DNA of 64,000 bases, from NCBI GenBank assembly GCA_015063085.1, contig SUTD01000001.1:124001-188000 (forward strand), in the 5' to 3' direction. Source of the stretch: Methanocorpusculum parvum. Lineage in GTDB: Archaea > Halobacteriota > Methanomicrobia > Methanomicrobiales > Methanocorpusculaceae. Under the pieces are notes generated by a model, which saw nothing but the letters and a program-made list of their open reading frames with translations, had not been told where the DNA came from and ran no database searches. Positions 27,239 to 35,679 of this stretch are shown here, piece after piece (position 1 is the stretch's first letter; each line of letters starts with the position of its first letter). The position numbers were made by a program, and so were the translations under genes.

Positions 27239-28324
27239 TCAGCGCTCCGCACAGGCGATACACGGGTCGGCACTAATGAAGACGGATGTTACATCTGCGG
27301 CAGATGCCAGGTTCTTCATCATTACGTGTGCTGCTGTTTCAACGTTCATAATCGACGGAGTCTGGATAGCAACGGAAATCACTTCTCCGTTCTCGTCGAC
27401 TGCGATATCATAGGTTAAGTCTCCGCGCGGTGCTTCGATGGTGTGTTTCACATGGCCTGCGGTTACTTTTCCTCCGAGACGAACCGGTCCTGCTTCAAGT
27501 TTTGCGATTGCATTTCTGATAATCGAAGAGGACTGGAAGAGCTCATCGAACCTGAGCATGATGCGTGCGAAGTTGTCTCCTTCGGGGCGGGTAATCATGT
27601 GCCAGCCAAGCTCGGTGTAGATTGGTTCATTCGCTCTTGCATCGCACTCCATGCCGGATGCTCTGGCAGTTGGGCCCACCACACCGGATGCCTTTGCATC
27701 CTCGACAGAGAGGATGCCGATTCCCTTCGAACGAAGGGCGATGAGTTTTCCGGTCTCAAACATCTTCACGTAGCGTTTAAGCTCGGTATCAATTTTGTCA
27801 AGAGCAGAGAGGATGTCAGAGAGTACTGCATCCGGGACGTCTTCGCGGACACCGCCCGGGACGACATATGCAGACATGATACGGGTTCCGGTCATCTTCT
27901 CGATTGCATCCATTGCCGTCTCACGGAGATTTAACAGATACATGGCCAAAGTTTCGTGCTCGATGGTGTAACAGTACGAGTAGTTTGCCAGAAGATGGCT
28001 CTGCATTCTGTCAAGCTCGTTTAAGATGACGCGAAGAAGCTGTGCTCTTCTTGGGACTTTGATTCCGCTGATTGCTTCAAGAGCTCCGACGATTGCTGTG
28101 TTGTGGACAACAGAGCAGATACCGCAGACTCTTTCTGCCAGAAACATGGTTTCCTGCCAGGGGCGGCCAACCATAATCTTCTCGATTCCCTTCTTGACGT
28201 ATCCAAGCTCAACCTCGGTTCTCAGAACTCTCTCACCTGCGGTTTCGCATTTGATGCGAAGCGGTTCTTTAAAGCATGGGTGAACCGGTCCTACCGGAAG
28301 AGAGACGTCAACGACTTTTTTCAT
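27239..28324 (-). CDS. ehaO: Eha energy-converting hydrogenase, large subunit
   Basis: The [NiFe]-site subunit (361 aa). Both nickel-ligand pairs are present: [11 protein letters not shown] near residue 70 and the C-terminal [10 protein letters not shown]. The protein stops four residues after the last cysteine, so no maturation extension is present. [17 protein letters not shown] and the NuoD-like HHxxExx-free style fit group 4 membrane hydrogenases. It oxidises or produces H2 in concert with ion movement to drive ferredoxin reduction. The start overlaps the small-subunit stop by 4 bases. Confidence 0.92.
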   Translation of the reverse strand: MKKVVDVSLPVGPVHPCFKEPLRIKCETAGERVLRTEVELGYVKKGIEKIMVGRPWQETMFLAERVCGICSVVHNTAIVGALEAISGIKVPRRAQLLRVILNELDRMQSHLLANYSYCYTIEHETLAMYLLNLRETAMDAIEKMTGTRIMSAYVVPGGVREDVPDAVLSDILSALDKIDTELKRYVKMFETGKLIALRSKGIGILSVEDAKASGVVGPTARASGMECDARANEPIYTELGWHMITRPEGDNFARIMLRFDELFQSSSIIRNAIAKLEAGPVRLGGKVTAGHVKHTIEAPRGDLTYDIAVDENGEVISVAIQTPSIMNVETAAHVMMKNLASAADVTSVFISADPCIACAER

Positions 28325-28782
28325 TTCTTCGCCTCCTTTTCCTCATGGTTTTTGAAGAGAATATCAGCCGCAGAGAGAATCGCGTTGATAATCTCAGTCG
28401 GTCTTGGCGGACAGCCGGGGACTGCTGCTGCGACCGGGATGTATTTGCTTACCGGCGGGTCGATGACACAGCCCGGACGGTTGAAGACACATCCGGAAAT
28501 CGGACAGTTGCCAATGGTAACCACTGCCTTCGGTTCCGGAACTTTGTCGAAGAGGTCAGGAAGTTTGTCAATCCACTGCGGAGACATGCCGCCGGTGACT
28601 AAAATCACATCAGCCTCACGCGGGTTGTTGTGAACGTAAATTCCGTACTGCTCAAGATCGTACCGCGGGGATAAGCATGCAAGAATCTCGATATCGCAGC
28701 CGTTACAGGAACCGGTATTTACGTAACATACATGAATGGAACGTTTGCGGACACTGTTTTTGATACTCTGCAGAAGACTCAT
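28321..28782 (-). CDS. ehaN: Eha energy-converting hydrogenase, small subunit
   Basis: A 153-aa protein with the proximal [4Fe-4S] cluster ligands of group 4 hydrogenases and NuoB relatives: [35 protein letters not shown] and NRPGC. It hands electrons between the NiFe site and the ferredoxin subunit. Overlapping starts and stops link it to the genes on both sides. Confidence 0.92.
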   Translation of the reverse strand: MSLLQSIKNSVRKRSIHVCYVNTGSCNGCDIEILACLSPRYDLEQYGIYVHNNPREADVILVTGGMSPQWIDKLPDLFDKVPEPKAVVTIGNCPISGCVFNRPGCVIDPPVSKYIPVAAAVPGCPPRPTEIINAILSAADILFKNHEEKEAKK

Positions 28783-29129
28783 TGGAGAACCTCCAGAATT
28801 GCTTTTTTCACAGACTCAACAGACTCTCCTGCTTCAACACGGGAGAGGAAAGCTTTTCCTTCCTCATCAGAGAGAAGGCCTAAAGCGGTTGTCAGGTGCG
28901 GGATGGATAATGCATCGGCATTTCCGTTTGCCGCAGCATCTGCGGCCTCCAGTCTCGGGCCGATGTTTTCTAATGTCATCATGTCACATCCGGCAATCAG
29001 AATCTTTCTCATCTGCTGACGGGAAAGACCAAGCCGGCCTGCAAGGGAGAGGACAGCCGCATCCTGACGGGTTCCTTTGAGGACAAGGAGTTTCATCGAG
29101 CGAAGGTCGCGTTCATAGACTAATTCCAT
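28779..29129 (-). CDS. EhaM-like (DUF1959) subunit
   Basis: A soluble 116-aa helical protein immediately before the hydrogenase small subunit. In the M. thermautotrophicus order this position is held by EhaM (DUF1959), a protein of unknown function peculiar to Eha. The segment [32 protein letters not shown] fits my memory of that family. It overlaps the flanking genes (1 and 4 bases). Confidence 0.7.
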   Translation of the reverse strand: MELVYERDLRSMKLLVLKGTRQDAAVLSLAGRLGLSRQQMRKILIAGCDMMTLENIGPRLEAADAAANGNADALSIPHLTTALGLLSDEEGKAFLSRVEAGESVESVKKAILEVLQ

Positions 29130-29386
29130 TAGAATGCACCTCCGATGAAGAAGAATACCAGACCGTAGACAACAAACAGCAGAACCATTGCCCAGAGGAC
29201 GATAATCTCGCCAAGGTGTACGGTGTGTTCGTTTTCCCAGATGAAGACCGTTGCAAGAAGTCCGAGAAGCACTGCTCCAACGGCTGCTGCCGGGAGAATT
29301 GCCGGATGCATGGCACCTTCAACAACCATCAAAGCGATATAGAATACTGCTCCGATGAGAACAGCTTTAAAGATCGGGTTCTTCAT
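29129..29386 (-). CDS. Eha membrane subunit (EhaK/EhaL position)
   Basis: An 85-aa protein with three hydrophobic segments (FKAVLIGAVFYIALMVV, ILPAAAVGAVLLGLLATVFIW, IIVLWAMVLLFVVYGLVFFF). The frame is open far upstream, but that region is ehaJ coding sequence; the ATG at 29384-29386 overlaps the ehaJ stop as ATGA. From its place in the operon it corresponds to EhaK or EhaL. Confidence 0.7.
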   Translation of the reverse strand: MKNPIFKAVLIGAVFYIALMVVEGAMHPAILPAAAVGAVLLGLLATVFIWENEHTVHLGEIIVLWAMVLLFVVYGLVFFFIGGAF

Positions 29387-30258
29387 AATCCCATCACCAC
29401 CCATACAATTACTGCATAGATACAGACAACAACCGTCCAGATAGTCTGGATGGTAACTGTCTGATAGGGAGTCAGCATCGGTGTTGTCGCACAGACAAAC
29501 GAGATGATGACCATTAAGACAATCATTGCGATTACAAACAGCCACCAGGGAAGAGCTCCAAAGAAGAGCATGATGAAGACTGAGAGAAGCACAACGGTCT
29601 TTAATGCGTTTGCGATGTTTAAGACAGCTCTCCATCCTCCGAAGTGTTCTGTCCAGTATCCGGAGACAAGCTCTTTTGCCTCAATTACCGAGAACGGTCC
29701 GTAGTGTGCCTTCGAGAGGATAATCAGGAAGAGAGACACTGCAGCCGGCAGGGCAATCCAGAAGAGCGGGCCGTTTACCGCTTCCCATGCGGAAATTCCG
29801 GATAAGGAAAGTGTCCCGGTGAAAAGGTAGATCACAACAACGGTAACTAACAGCGGAAGCTCTGCTGCTGCGGACATAACGGAACGGATTGCTCCAAACT
29901 TGGTGTACGGAGAACCGGACGAAAGACCGGTTCCGTGCTCAACAATTTTGTGGAGCATGTAGCATGCGAAGATGATAAGAAGGCTTCCGCCTGTCCATAC
30001 CGTAAAGAGTGCGCCAATCCAGATTGCAAGGGACAGACAGATTACGGCAACGTAGACGGTCTGACTTGCTGTTCTTGGAATCCAGGTCTGCTTGAAGGCA
30101 AATTTGAGCGTGTGTAAAATCTCCTGCCATACAGGCGGCCCTGGTCTTTTCTGGATTCTTGCGATGACTTTTCTGTGCAGTCCGTGAAGCAGGAGACCAA
30201 AGATTACCGCAGCTATGAGAAGCGGGATAAAGGCCAGATTAAGCATAACAGTCATCAT
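29383..30258 (-). CDS. ehaJ: Eha membrane subunit J (NuoH/HycD-like)
   Basis: A 291-aa protein with about eight transmembrane segments that belongs to the complex I subunit 1 (NuoH)/formate hydrogenlyase subunit 4 family. Typical blocks are RIQKRPGPPVWQEI, the ALPAAVSLFLIILSKAHYGPFSVIEAKELVSGY region with its conserved glutamates, and a long cytosolic loop. It anchors the hydrogenase module and helps form the ion path. Confidence 0.88.
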   Translation of the reverse strand: MMTVMLNLAFIPLLIAAVIFGLLLHGLHRKVIARIQKRPGPPVWQEILHTLKFAFKQTWIPRTASQTVYVAVICLSLAIWIGALFTVWTGGSLLIIFACYMLHKIVEHGTGLSSGSPYTKFGAIRSVMSAAAELPLLVTVVVIYLFTGTLSLSGISAWEAVNGPLFWIALPAAVSLFLIILSKAHYGPFSVIEAKELVSGYWTEHFGGWRAVLNIANALKTVVLLSVFIMLFFGALPWWLFVIAMIVLMVIISFVCATTPMLTPYQTVTIQTIWTVVVCIYAVIVWVVMGL

Positions 30259-30260
30259 GA

Positions 30261-30443
30261 TCAGTACCCCACAAAGGGAATGTCTCCCTCTTTTCTTCCG
30301 GCAGATACGCCAAGCATAAGTAAGACAAGAGCTGCCGGGAATCCAATTACAGTCAGCACTAACGCATATCCTGAGAGGACAAGGCCGAGAATCCCTGCTG
30401 CGAAGGCAAGCAGGGCCAGTAAGTAATATCCTGTTTTACTCAT
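30261..30443 (-). CDS. ehaI: Eha membrane subunit I (DUF2104-like)
   Basis: A 60-aa protein of two transmembrane helices (YYLLALLAFAAGILGLVLSG, VLTVIGFPAALVLLMLGV) ending GDIPFVGY. Size, position between ehaH and ehaJ and the conserved-looking C terminus fit EhaI. Two bases separate it from each neighbour. Confidence 0.75.
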   Translation of the reverse strand: MSKTGYYLLALLAFAAGILGLVLSGYALVLTVIGFPAALVLLMLGVSAGRKEGDIPFVGY

Positions 30444-30445
30444 GA

Positions 30446-31087
30446 TTACACCGTCAGAAGAATTTCAACAACACGCAGGAAGAGCAGCAGGGAACTGACG
30501 TGAATCATTAAGATGTACGGAGCTCCAGGGGCTCTGGTGATTTCTGCTTTTCCGATATAGAACGGAGCCATACCTTCTCCTAAAACTCCAAGGAGTAAGA
30601 GGAGTTTGGCAATTAACGGAACCGCTCCGGCTCCTGCCAACTCCCAGATGGATAATGTTCCGGTTGCGGCAGCGGCGATGGCAGCCCCTGCAAAGAGCGG
30701 GACTGTTCCCATCATGACAACCAGACCGTAGGAGAATGCTGAATCTAAGACATGCCGGTTCTTTACGCCTGCAACGATTCCGATGTTTAAGATACCAATC
30801 AGAGCGGCAAACAGGGTAAAGTTGAAGAGATCTCCGGAGATGATTGCACCAACAGTGGCAACTCCGCAGGCAATCGCCATGAAACGCTGGAATTTCATGG
30901 TGTCTTTCGGAATCTCTTTTAACGTGTATCCGTCTGTACCAAAGACGATATCAACCGGCTTTTCCGGCAGGGAAACAATGGCTAAGACTACGAACAGGGC
31001 GGCCACTGCGAAAAGCAGAACCGTGTACCCTGAGAGGTAGTGAACCATATCTCCGAACGGAATCTGAACAAGAATACTCTCCATCAT
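30446..31087 (-). CDS. ehaH: Eha membrane subunit H (antiporter-like)
   Basis: A 213-aa protein with about six transmembrane helices and a Mrp/NuoL-like feel (AIACGVATVGAIISGDLFNFTLFAALIGILNIGIVAG, IAKLLLLLGVLGEGMAPFYIG). It corresponds by order and length to EhaH and probably contributes to ion translocation. It overlaps ehaG by 4 bases. Confidence 0.8.
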   Translation of the reverse strand: MMESILVQIPFGDMVHYLSGYTVLLFAVAALFVVLAIVSLPEKPVDIVFGTDGYTLKEIPKDTMKFQRFMAIACGVATVGAIISGDLFNFTLFAALIGILNIGIVAGVKNRHVLDSAFSYGLVVMMGTVPLFAGAAIAAAATGTLSIWELAGAGAVPLIAKLLLLLGVLGEGMAPFYIGKAEITRAPGAPYILMIHVSSLLLFLRVVEILLTV

Positions 31088-31692
31088 TCTTCATCACCTC
31101 TCATTGTTCCAACGAGTGCCATCTTTGCCATGACCTTAATCATGATACCGACGGCAGCCATCATGACAGCCAGGAACCACTGGTTTGGGAAGACCATGAA
31201 GACCAGGAATGCAATAACCCATAATCCCCATGCGTAAACACTGGCGTTTTCGATGACTGCGAAGCGTTCGCGGACATTCTTTCCGAGGAAGAAGAGCATC
31301 ATTCCAAGACCTGCAATCAGACCGCCGGTAAATCCTGTACAGAAGATACCGTATGCGACAAGGATTGCTCCAAGGATTGGCGGGGCTGTTTTCAGTACTT
31401 CGATGTCGAGGGTTCTTGCCGGTTTCTGGTTCTGAAGACCTTCTTTTGCAAGCCAGAGCTCGGATACGGCAAGAATCTCTGCGATTCCGACAACCAGTCC
31501 CGGAAGAATTAATGCTTCGGCTAAATCTGTTGCAAGAAGTGCAATTACGACAAGTCCCGTAATCTCGATTAAGTCAACGAGAATCAGCTTGTGTACATCC
31601 TCTTTTTCGCGGAACATCGCAAAGAATGCGATGATAATCGCGGCAAAGGCAACAGCTAAGCCTATCGGATAGAGGGAGGGTACGTCAATCAT
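31084..31692 (-). CDS. ehaG: Eha membrane subunit G (DUF2105-like)
   Basis: About 202 aa with six hydrophobic stretches. The ATG at 31690-31692 (MIDVPSLYPIGLAVAF) is chosen over the longer frame because it overlaps the ehaF stop as ATGA and because the upstream residues are ehaF sequence read out of frame. It includes LVDLIEITGLVVIALLATDLAEALILPGL, a pattern I associate with EhaG. It is a membrane arm subunit. Confidence 0.8.
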   Translation of the reverse strand: MIDVPSLYPIGLAVAFAAIIIAFFAMFREKEDVHKLILVDLIEITGLVVIALLATDLAEALILPGLVVGIAEILAVSELWLAKEGLQNQKPARTLDIEVLKTAPPILGAILVAYGIFCTGFTGGLIAGLGMMLFFLGKNVRERFAVIENASVYAWGLWVIAFLVFMVFPNQWFLAVMMAAVGIMIKVMAKMALVGTMRGDEE

Positions 31693-32147
31693 GTTCTCGA
31701 CCTCCGGTAGAGGAAGGATGCGATTGCAAAGGCACAAAGCAGAATGCTTGCCTCAACGATGGTATCAAATCCTCTTGTATAGTAGAGAATCTCATCAAGG
31801 ACACCTCCGGGGTGGGCAGCGATTGTTGTTCCAAGGTATAAGGTATTGTCTGCCATCCACTGTGATGCCGGGGTTAAGTATGCAGTAACCCATCCAAGAG
31901 CCGGAGCGTTTTTAGGATACTGGGCGACAAGATTTGCCGGTTCTTCGAACGGGACGCCTCCTCTGTCATACGGAGAAAGCGGGCTTGTCATATCCACACT
32001 CTTCGGGTAGAGCTGATCTGCATCATAGGTGATTACCGGAACCATGCAAAGACCGATTATCGCGACAAGGCAGACTGCTAATGCATAGACCTTTGGCAGG
32101 TTGTCGGTTTCAGCGAAGTATCCGGCAAGTCTCTGGATGATGTTCAC
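31689..32147 (-). CDS. ehaF: Eha membrane subunit F (DUF2106-like, MbhE-like)
   Basis: A 152-aa protein with a transmembrane helix at about 20-40, a long extracytoplasmic segment (YDADQLYPKSVDMTSPLSPY) and C-terminal helices with RGFDTIVEASILLCAFAIASFLYRR, which resembles the MnhB/MbhE type end of Mrp-like subunits. It matches EhaF by order and size. Confidence 0.8.
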   Translation of the reverse strand: MNIIQRLAGYFAETDNLPKVYALAVCLVAIIGLCMVPVITYDADQLYPKSVDMTSPLSPYDRGGVPFEEPANLVAQYPKNAPALGWVTAYLTPASQWMADNTLYLGTTIAAHPGGVLDEILYYTRGFDTIVEASILLCAFAIASFLYRRSRT

Positions 32148-32386
32148 TGCACATCCCTCCCTTCTTTCTTTTCGATTAAGCGGACGAAGATGAATGTGGA
32201 GACCACGTTTACCGCAACGAAGGTGACAAGAGCTAAGACTTCGCTGAAGGACAGCATGATAAGTACCAGTCCGAACTCGGCAACTTCGATATTGATGAGC
32301 CGTGTGATGTATCGTCTGTCACGCGGGAATGCGGTAAATAATCCGCCTGCGATTAAGAGGATGCATCCTAAGATGAACTCAATCAT
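32144..32386 (-). CDS. ehaE: Eha membrane subunit E (DUF2107-like)
   Basis: An 80-aa protein with three helices (ILGCILLIAGGLFTAFP, VAEFGLVLIMLSFSEVLALV, NVVSTFIFVRLI), of the MnhC/NuoK-like kind. The ATG at 32384-32386 (MIEFILG) is chosen over a longer frame that is ehaD sequence out of register; it overlaps the ehaD end by 8 bases. Ends EKKEGRDVQ. Confidence 0.78.
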   Translation of the reverse strand: MIEFILGCILLIAGGLFTAFPRDRRYITRLINIEVAEFGLVLIMLSFSEVLALVTFVAVNVVSTFIFVRLIEKKEGRDVQ

Positions 32387-32618
32387 TTGCTGCCTCCTTC
32401 TTTTTTCCAAGCAGGAAGAGGATGAAGAGTGTTCCAACCGGCATCAGAAGAGATACCGCGATTGCTGCATCCAGGAATCCGTCTTTTACGAAGAGCATGA
32501 CAGCTCCGGCTGTTAATACGCCAAGCATGATGAGTTTGTTGAACGCTGATTTGGAGATGAGAGCTGCGATTCCTCCGGCAAGGATTAAGAATGCGGCCAT
32601 GAGGGTTAAGATATCCAT
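32379..32618 (-). CDS. ehaD: Eha membrane subunit D (DUF2108-like)
   Basis: A 79-aa protein with three hydrophobic segments (LMAAFLILAGGIAALIS, KLIMLGVLTAGAVMLFV, AAIAVSLLMPVGTLFILFLLG), like a small MrpF/MbhB-type subunit. Its ATG shares bases with the ehaC stop (ATTA context, TAATG), so translation is coupled. Confidence 0.78.
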   Translation of the reverse strand: MDILTLMAAFLILAGGIAALISKSAFNKLIMLGVLTAGAVMLFVKDGFLDAAIAVSLLMPVGTLFILFLLGKKKEAAND

Positions 32619-32857
32619 TATTCCTCACCTCCGACAGCAAGAGTGCTTGCGATGGCGTTTGATTCGAGCGTTGCCCCGACAAAGTATGCAACGGCAGCCC
32701 CGATTGTTATCGGATGCGGGAGAAGAAGTACGATTGCTCCGGCTGCTGCAAAACCAAGGACGTTTAAGTAGGCAAGTTTCTTGAACGTACTCTTTTCGAA
32801 GATGATGCGGATTACCGCGTAAACGGCTGCAAGAGCACAAATTGCTTCAACAATCAT
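32618..32857 (-). CDS. ehaC: Eha membrane subunit C (DUF2109-like)
   Basis: A 79-aa protein of three helices (VEAICALAAVYAVIRIIFE, LAYLNVLGFAAAGAIVLLLP, IGAAVAYFVGATLESNAIAS). The ATG at 32855-32857 is preferred; it overlaps the ehaB stop by 4 bases, whereas the longer open frame reads through ehaB. The GATLESNAIAST end is typical of EhaC as I recall it. Confidence 0.78.
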   Translation of the reverse strand: MIVEAICALAAVYAVIRIIFEKSTFKKLAYLNVLGFAAAGAIVLLLPHPITIGAAVAYFVGATLESNAIASTLAVGGEE

Positions 32858-33342
32858 GTTCTCTTCCCCCAGAGTTTTCCAATAATTTTCGAAGAGATCT
32901 TTAAGGACAGTCCTTCGACAATCAGGATTGCAAGTACGATTCCGGCGATGAATGTTTCCGGGGCGAATCCAAGAAATGTTGTACATGCCCAGATAACAGC
33001 TGTCGCAGCGAGGGCTCCGGTGAGTCCTGCAAATCCTTTGTCAGCACAGATTCTGGCACCGATAAAGACAAGGACTGCTGCGACGACCGCGCCGATTACT
33101 CCGTAAATAAAGAATCCGCATGCGGCAAGAAGCGTTCCGGCTGAGGCGTCCGGAGATGTCACGATGTTGCCTATCATGTACCCTCCGTGTCTGCTGCCGC
33201 CGGATGCTTCGATATCATTTGCGATTGCTTCCGCCCCGCTGACGCCTCCTTTTTTCGGAAGCTTCCAGATTATGTCGATTACTACAAAGAGAACCAGACA
33301 TATGACGGTTGCGGCTGCAATATATGGCAGTTGTTCCAGCAT
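32854..33342 (-). CDS. ehaB: Eha membrane subunit B
   Basis: A 162-aa protein with four hydrophobic segments and a glycine-rich central loop (GGVSGAEAIANDIEASGGSRHGGYMIGN). It is the first gene of the eha run. In M. thermautotrophicus a short ehaA precedes ehaB; here no open frame fits it between this start and the tRNA-thiolase gene, so ehaA seems missing or elsewhere. The ATG is at 33340-33342. Confidence 0.75.
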   Translation of the reverse strand: MLEQLPYIAAATVICLVLFVVIDIIWKLPKKGGVSGAEAIANDIEASGGSRHGGYMIGNIVTSPDASAGTLLAACGFFIYGVIGAVVAAVLVFIGARICADKGFAGLTGALAATAVIWACTTFLGFAPETFIAGIVLAILIVEGLSLKISSKIIGKLWGKRT

Positions 33343-33418
33343 AGATTTAATCTCACGAGATTAGCTAAAAGATTCAGCTAGTGATGTTAAGGTTTGTCAG
33401 GAAAGGTTATTAATTGTA

Positions 33419-33454
33419 CTCTCTTGTGGTTTCCCACTGGGTGGAAAAAGAGAG
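33419..33454. other. Inverted repeat between the tRNA-thiolase gene and the eha operon
   Basis: CTCTCTT (33419-33425) pairs with AAGAGAG (33448-33454), and an inner arm CCAC/GTGG extends the stem with one bulge. It lies in the 138-base gap upstream of ehaB and downstream of the minus-strand gene at 33481. It may terminate the upstream transcript or be an operator for the eha promoter; an A/T-rich TTAATAA (about 33408-33414) between it and ehaB is the likeliest TATA region. Confidence 0.45.
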
Positions 33455-33480
33455 TTTGCGCAGATAAAAGGAAGTGATAG

Positions 33481-34374
33481 TTACTGCAGCCGTTCAAGCT
33501 GCTGACATGCCGCACAGAGCCGGTTTGCCGTAGGCTCTCCGCATCTCTCGCAGCGTCCAAGAATCTTCATGCCGCCGTCTGCCTTCGGCATCTTTGACAA
33601 AAGCTCCTCCTGGCCGTCTGCGATTTTCAGAAGTGTTCCGGGACGCTCATACTCAAGCTTCCCGAGAAACGCCCGCACATCCTTTCGAAGCGCATACCGC
33701 GTATACGGGCATTCCGGAAGCGGAACTAACAGATTATTGCAAAGACCGTACGCCACCGTTGCCCGTTCCGTTGAACGGCACAGCGGCTTGATTCTTTTGA
33801 TGAACAAATCAGCGGAGTTCGAATTAAACGAAGCCGTTGCCCGCGTCACATCACCTCTGAGATAGTTCATCACAACAGACTGGGATTCGTCATCTAAACA
33901 ATGCCCGGTCGCAATCGAATCCGCAGAAATTTCGCGGGCTGCAGCATTCAGCGCACGTCTGCGAAGCGTCCCGCAGACCGAACAGGCAGCCTGCGGAGAA
34001 TCGGCAAGCAGCTCGTCTAACGTCTTCCCGCAGATATCCGTGAAGGAGACAATTTTGTGTTCAACACCGAGGCGGGACGCCGTATCTTTTGCCGCAAGAA
34101 TCGTATCATCACGGTATCCCCCGATTCCCTCATCAACCGTTACCGCAACAAGTTCGCAGTCAAGATTCAAACGGCAGAGAGCTGCAAGAAGTACCGTACT
34201 GTCCTTTCCGCCGGAAAATCCCACACAAATCCGGTCGCCCGGACTCACCATCGAATAGCGGGATATTGCATCCGCTACCCCGTCCTCATACCATTTTGAA
34301 AAATGCTGAGCACAAAGCGGACCGGATGCAGTCCGGAATACCGCACGGTTTCCGCAAAGATAACAGTCCGCCAT
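33481..34374 (-). CDS. tRNA 2-thiolation ATP-pyrophosphatase (TtuA/NcsA family)
   Basis: A 297-aa enzyme that adenylates tRNA uridine and exchanges oxygen for sulfur. An N-terminal zinc site (CYLC...CAQH, residues 4-23), the PP-loop CVGFSGGKDSTVLL (about 50-63), the Fe-S or catalytic block ACSVCGTLRRRAL, ATGHCLDDESQSVVMN, and a C-terminal CERCGEP...CAACQ zinc site are all visible, as in the TtuA/Ctu1 group. The next gene upstream encodes a ubiquitin-like sulfur carrier ending in GG, its expected partner; the two genes abut. Confidence 0.9.
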   Translation of the reverse strand: MADCYLCGNRAVFRTASGPLCAQHFSKWYEDGVADAISRYSMVSPGDRICVGFSGGKDSTVLLAALCRLNLDCELVAVTVDEGIGGYRDDTILAAKDTASRLGVEHKIVSFTDICGKTLDELLADSPQAACSVCGTLRRRALNAAAREISADSIATGHCLDDESQSVVMNYLRGDVTRATASFNSNSADLFIKRIKPLCRSTERATVAYGLCNNLLVPLPECPYTRYALRKDVRAFLGKLEYERPGTLLKIADGQEELLSKMPKADGGMKILGRCERCGEPTANRLCAACQQLERLQ

Positions 34375-34566
34375 TTACCCTCCGTGAACAATTGAAGTGA
34401 GTTTCAGTTCTGTTCCCTCATCACAGAACTCATCGTCTAAAAGGAGTTCACCGTCTGCAGTTGCCAGAACCTCATACGGATTAAAGCCTAAACGGGAGAG
34501 AATCTCCAAAACCGTACCTGCCTCTGTCTCAGCCAGAGTTCCATCGGGAAGAATCACTGTTGTCAT
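34375..34566 (-). CDS. Ubiquitin-like sulfur carrier protein (ThiS/MoaD/TtuB type)
   Basis: A 63-aa beta-grasp protein ending VHGG, the di-glycine tail that is adenylated and thiocarboxylated. LPDGTLAETEAGTVLEILSRLGFNP fits the fold. Adjacent to the tRNA thiolase gene with no gap, it is very probably that enzyme's sulfur donor. It overlaps the flippase-like gene by 4 bases. Confidence 0.85.
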   Translation of the reverse strand: MTTVILPDGTLAETEAGTVLEILSRLGFNPYEVLATADGELLLDDEFCDEGTELKLTSIVHGG

Positions 34567-35597
34567 ACTTTTACCTCGCGGTCTTTTGCCTCGCGGCGGA
34601 GAATAATCAGCGTCGATATGAATCCGGATGCCAGATTGAAGTAATAGATAATCAGTCTCCAGAGAAGCACAAACACGCCTAAGAGATTTGCCGGCACAAT
34701 AAGCGAGAAGAATCCGGCCATGGAAACCTCGGCAACCCCGGCTCCTCCCGGTGTGATTGGAACCATCAGTATGACAGTAATCAGAATCATGAACAGGAAC
34801 GACAGGGCAAAGTACGGTTCAAGGCCAAGTGCCATTAAGAGAACGGAGACCAGAACGAACTCGTTTACCCAGAGCAGCGCGGTAAAAAACAGCCCGATAA
34901 AAGTACCGTAGCGTGATTTGCCCATGAAATATCCAAGACTCTCATAGAACTGATTAACCGAGTTCAAAAGCTTCGCAGATACTGCCTCCCGTTTTTCAGA
35001 ATCCTTCTTTCGAAGGAAGAAGTGTGCTGCACGGGAAACAACAGCTTTGCCTAAGACCGGCTTTCTGGCAAAGACAACAAAGATGACAAGCACTGCAAAG
35101 AACACCGCAGACGAGAAGTAGGAAAGCGTCATCATGTAGTCCGGAATCTCGATGCCGAAGGTGGTTATATTCAGCAGTACCAGACTCACCATAGCTCCGA
35201 TTAAGAGGACAACCGCATCGAATACCCGTTCCATGATAACAACGGCTGTTGCATCTGCGACTGGGACTTTTGCTTTGACCAGCTCATAGATGCGGACCGG
35301 CTCTCCGCCAACCTGCGACGGGGTGACCGAGGCTAAGAACTGGTTGGAGCAGACCAGATTAAAGGAATGCAGAAACGGCACATGATAGCCCAAGGATTTA
35401 CTCATAAGCTGAATCCGCAGTGCCCAGAATCCAATGGATACAATGTGCATGAAAAGGGCTAAGAGAATCAGCCAGAGGTTTGCTGACTGCAAAGCCTGCA
35501 GGGTTTGCCTGTCTATCGTAAATGCCAGGAATAAGAAGAGAACAGTAAAGCTGATTCCAAGGGAAATCAGCAGAAGACGTTTTTGTGTTTTATCCAT
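34563..35597 (-). CDS. Flippase-like / LPG-synthase transmembrane-domain family protein
   Basis: A 344-aa membrane protein of about eight helices of the UPF0104/AglD-like family. Signatures: SVTPSQVGGEPVRIYELVKAKV near residue 95 and PITPGGAGVAEVSMAGFFSL near 290. Members are suspected lipid or lipid-linked sugar handlers. The divergent neighbour is a glycosyltransferase, which supports an envelope-glycan role. Coupled to the sulfur carrier gene only by overlap. Confidence 0.82.
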   Translation of the reverse strand: MDKTQKRLLLISLGISFTVLFLFLAFTIDRQTLQALQSANLWLILLALFMHIVSIGFWALRIQLMSKSLGYHVPFLHSFNLVCSNQFLASVTPSQVGGEPVRIYELVKAKVPVADATAVVIMERVFDAVVLLIGAMVSLVLLNITTFGIEIPDYMMTLSYFSSAVFFAVLVIFVVFARKPVLGKAVVSRAAHFFLRKKDSEKREAVSAKLLNSVNQFYESLGYFMGKSRYGTFIGLFFTALLWVNEFVLVSVLLMALGLEPYFALSFLFMILITVILMVPITPGGAGVAEVSMAGFFSLIVPANLLGVFVLLWRLIIYYFNLASGFISTLIILRREAKDREVKV

Positions 35598-35679
35598 CCG
35601 CTCTAGTTACTATTTGGTTTTAAACGATATATTCTTTACAGAAAAGCACTTAAAAGAAGAAGCCCATAGATGAATAAGT

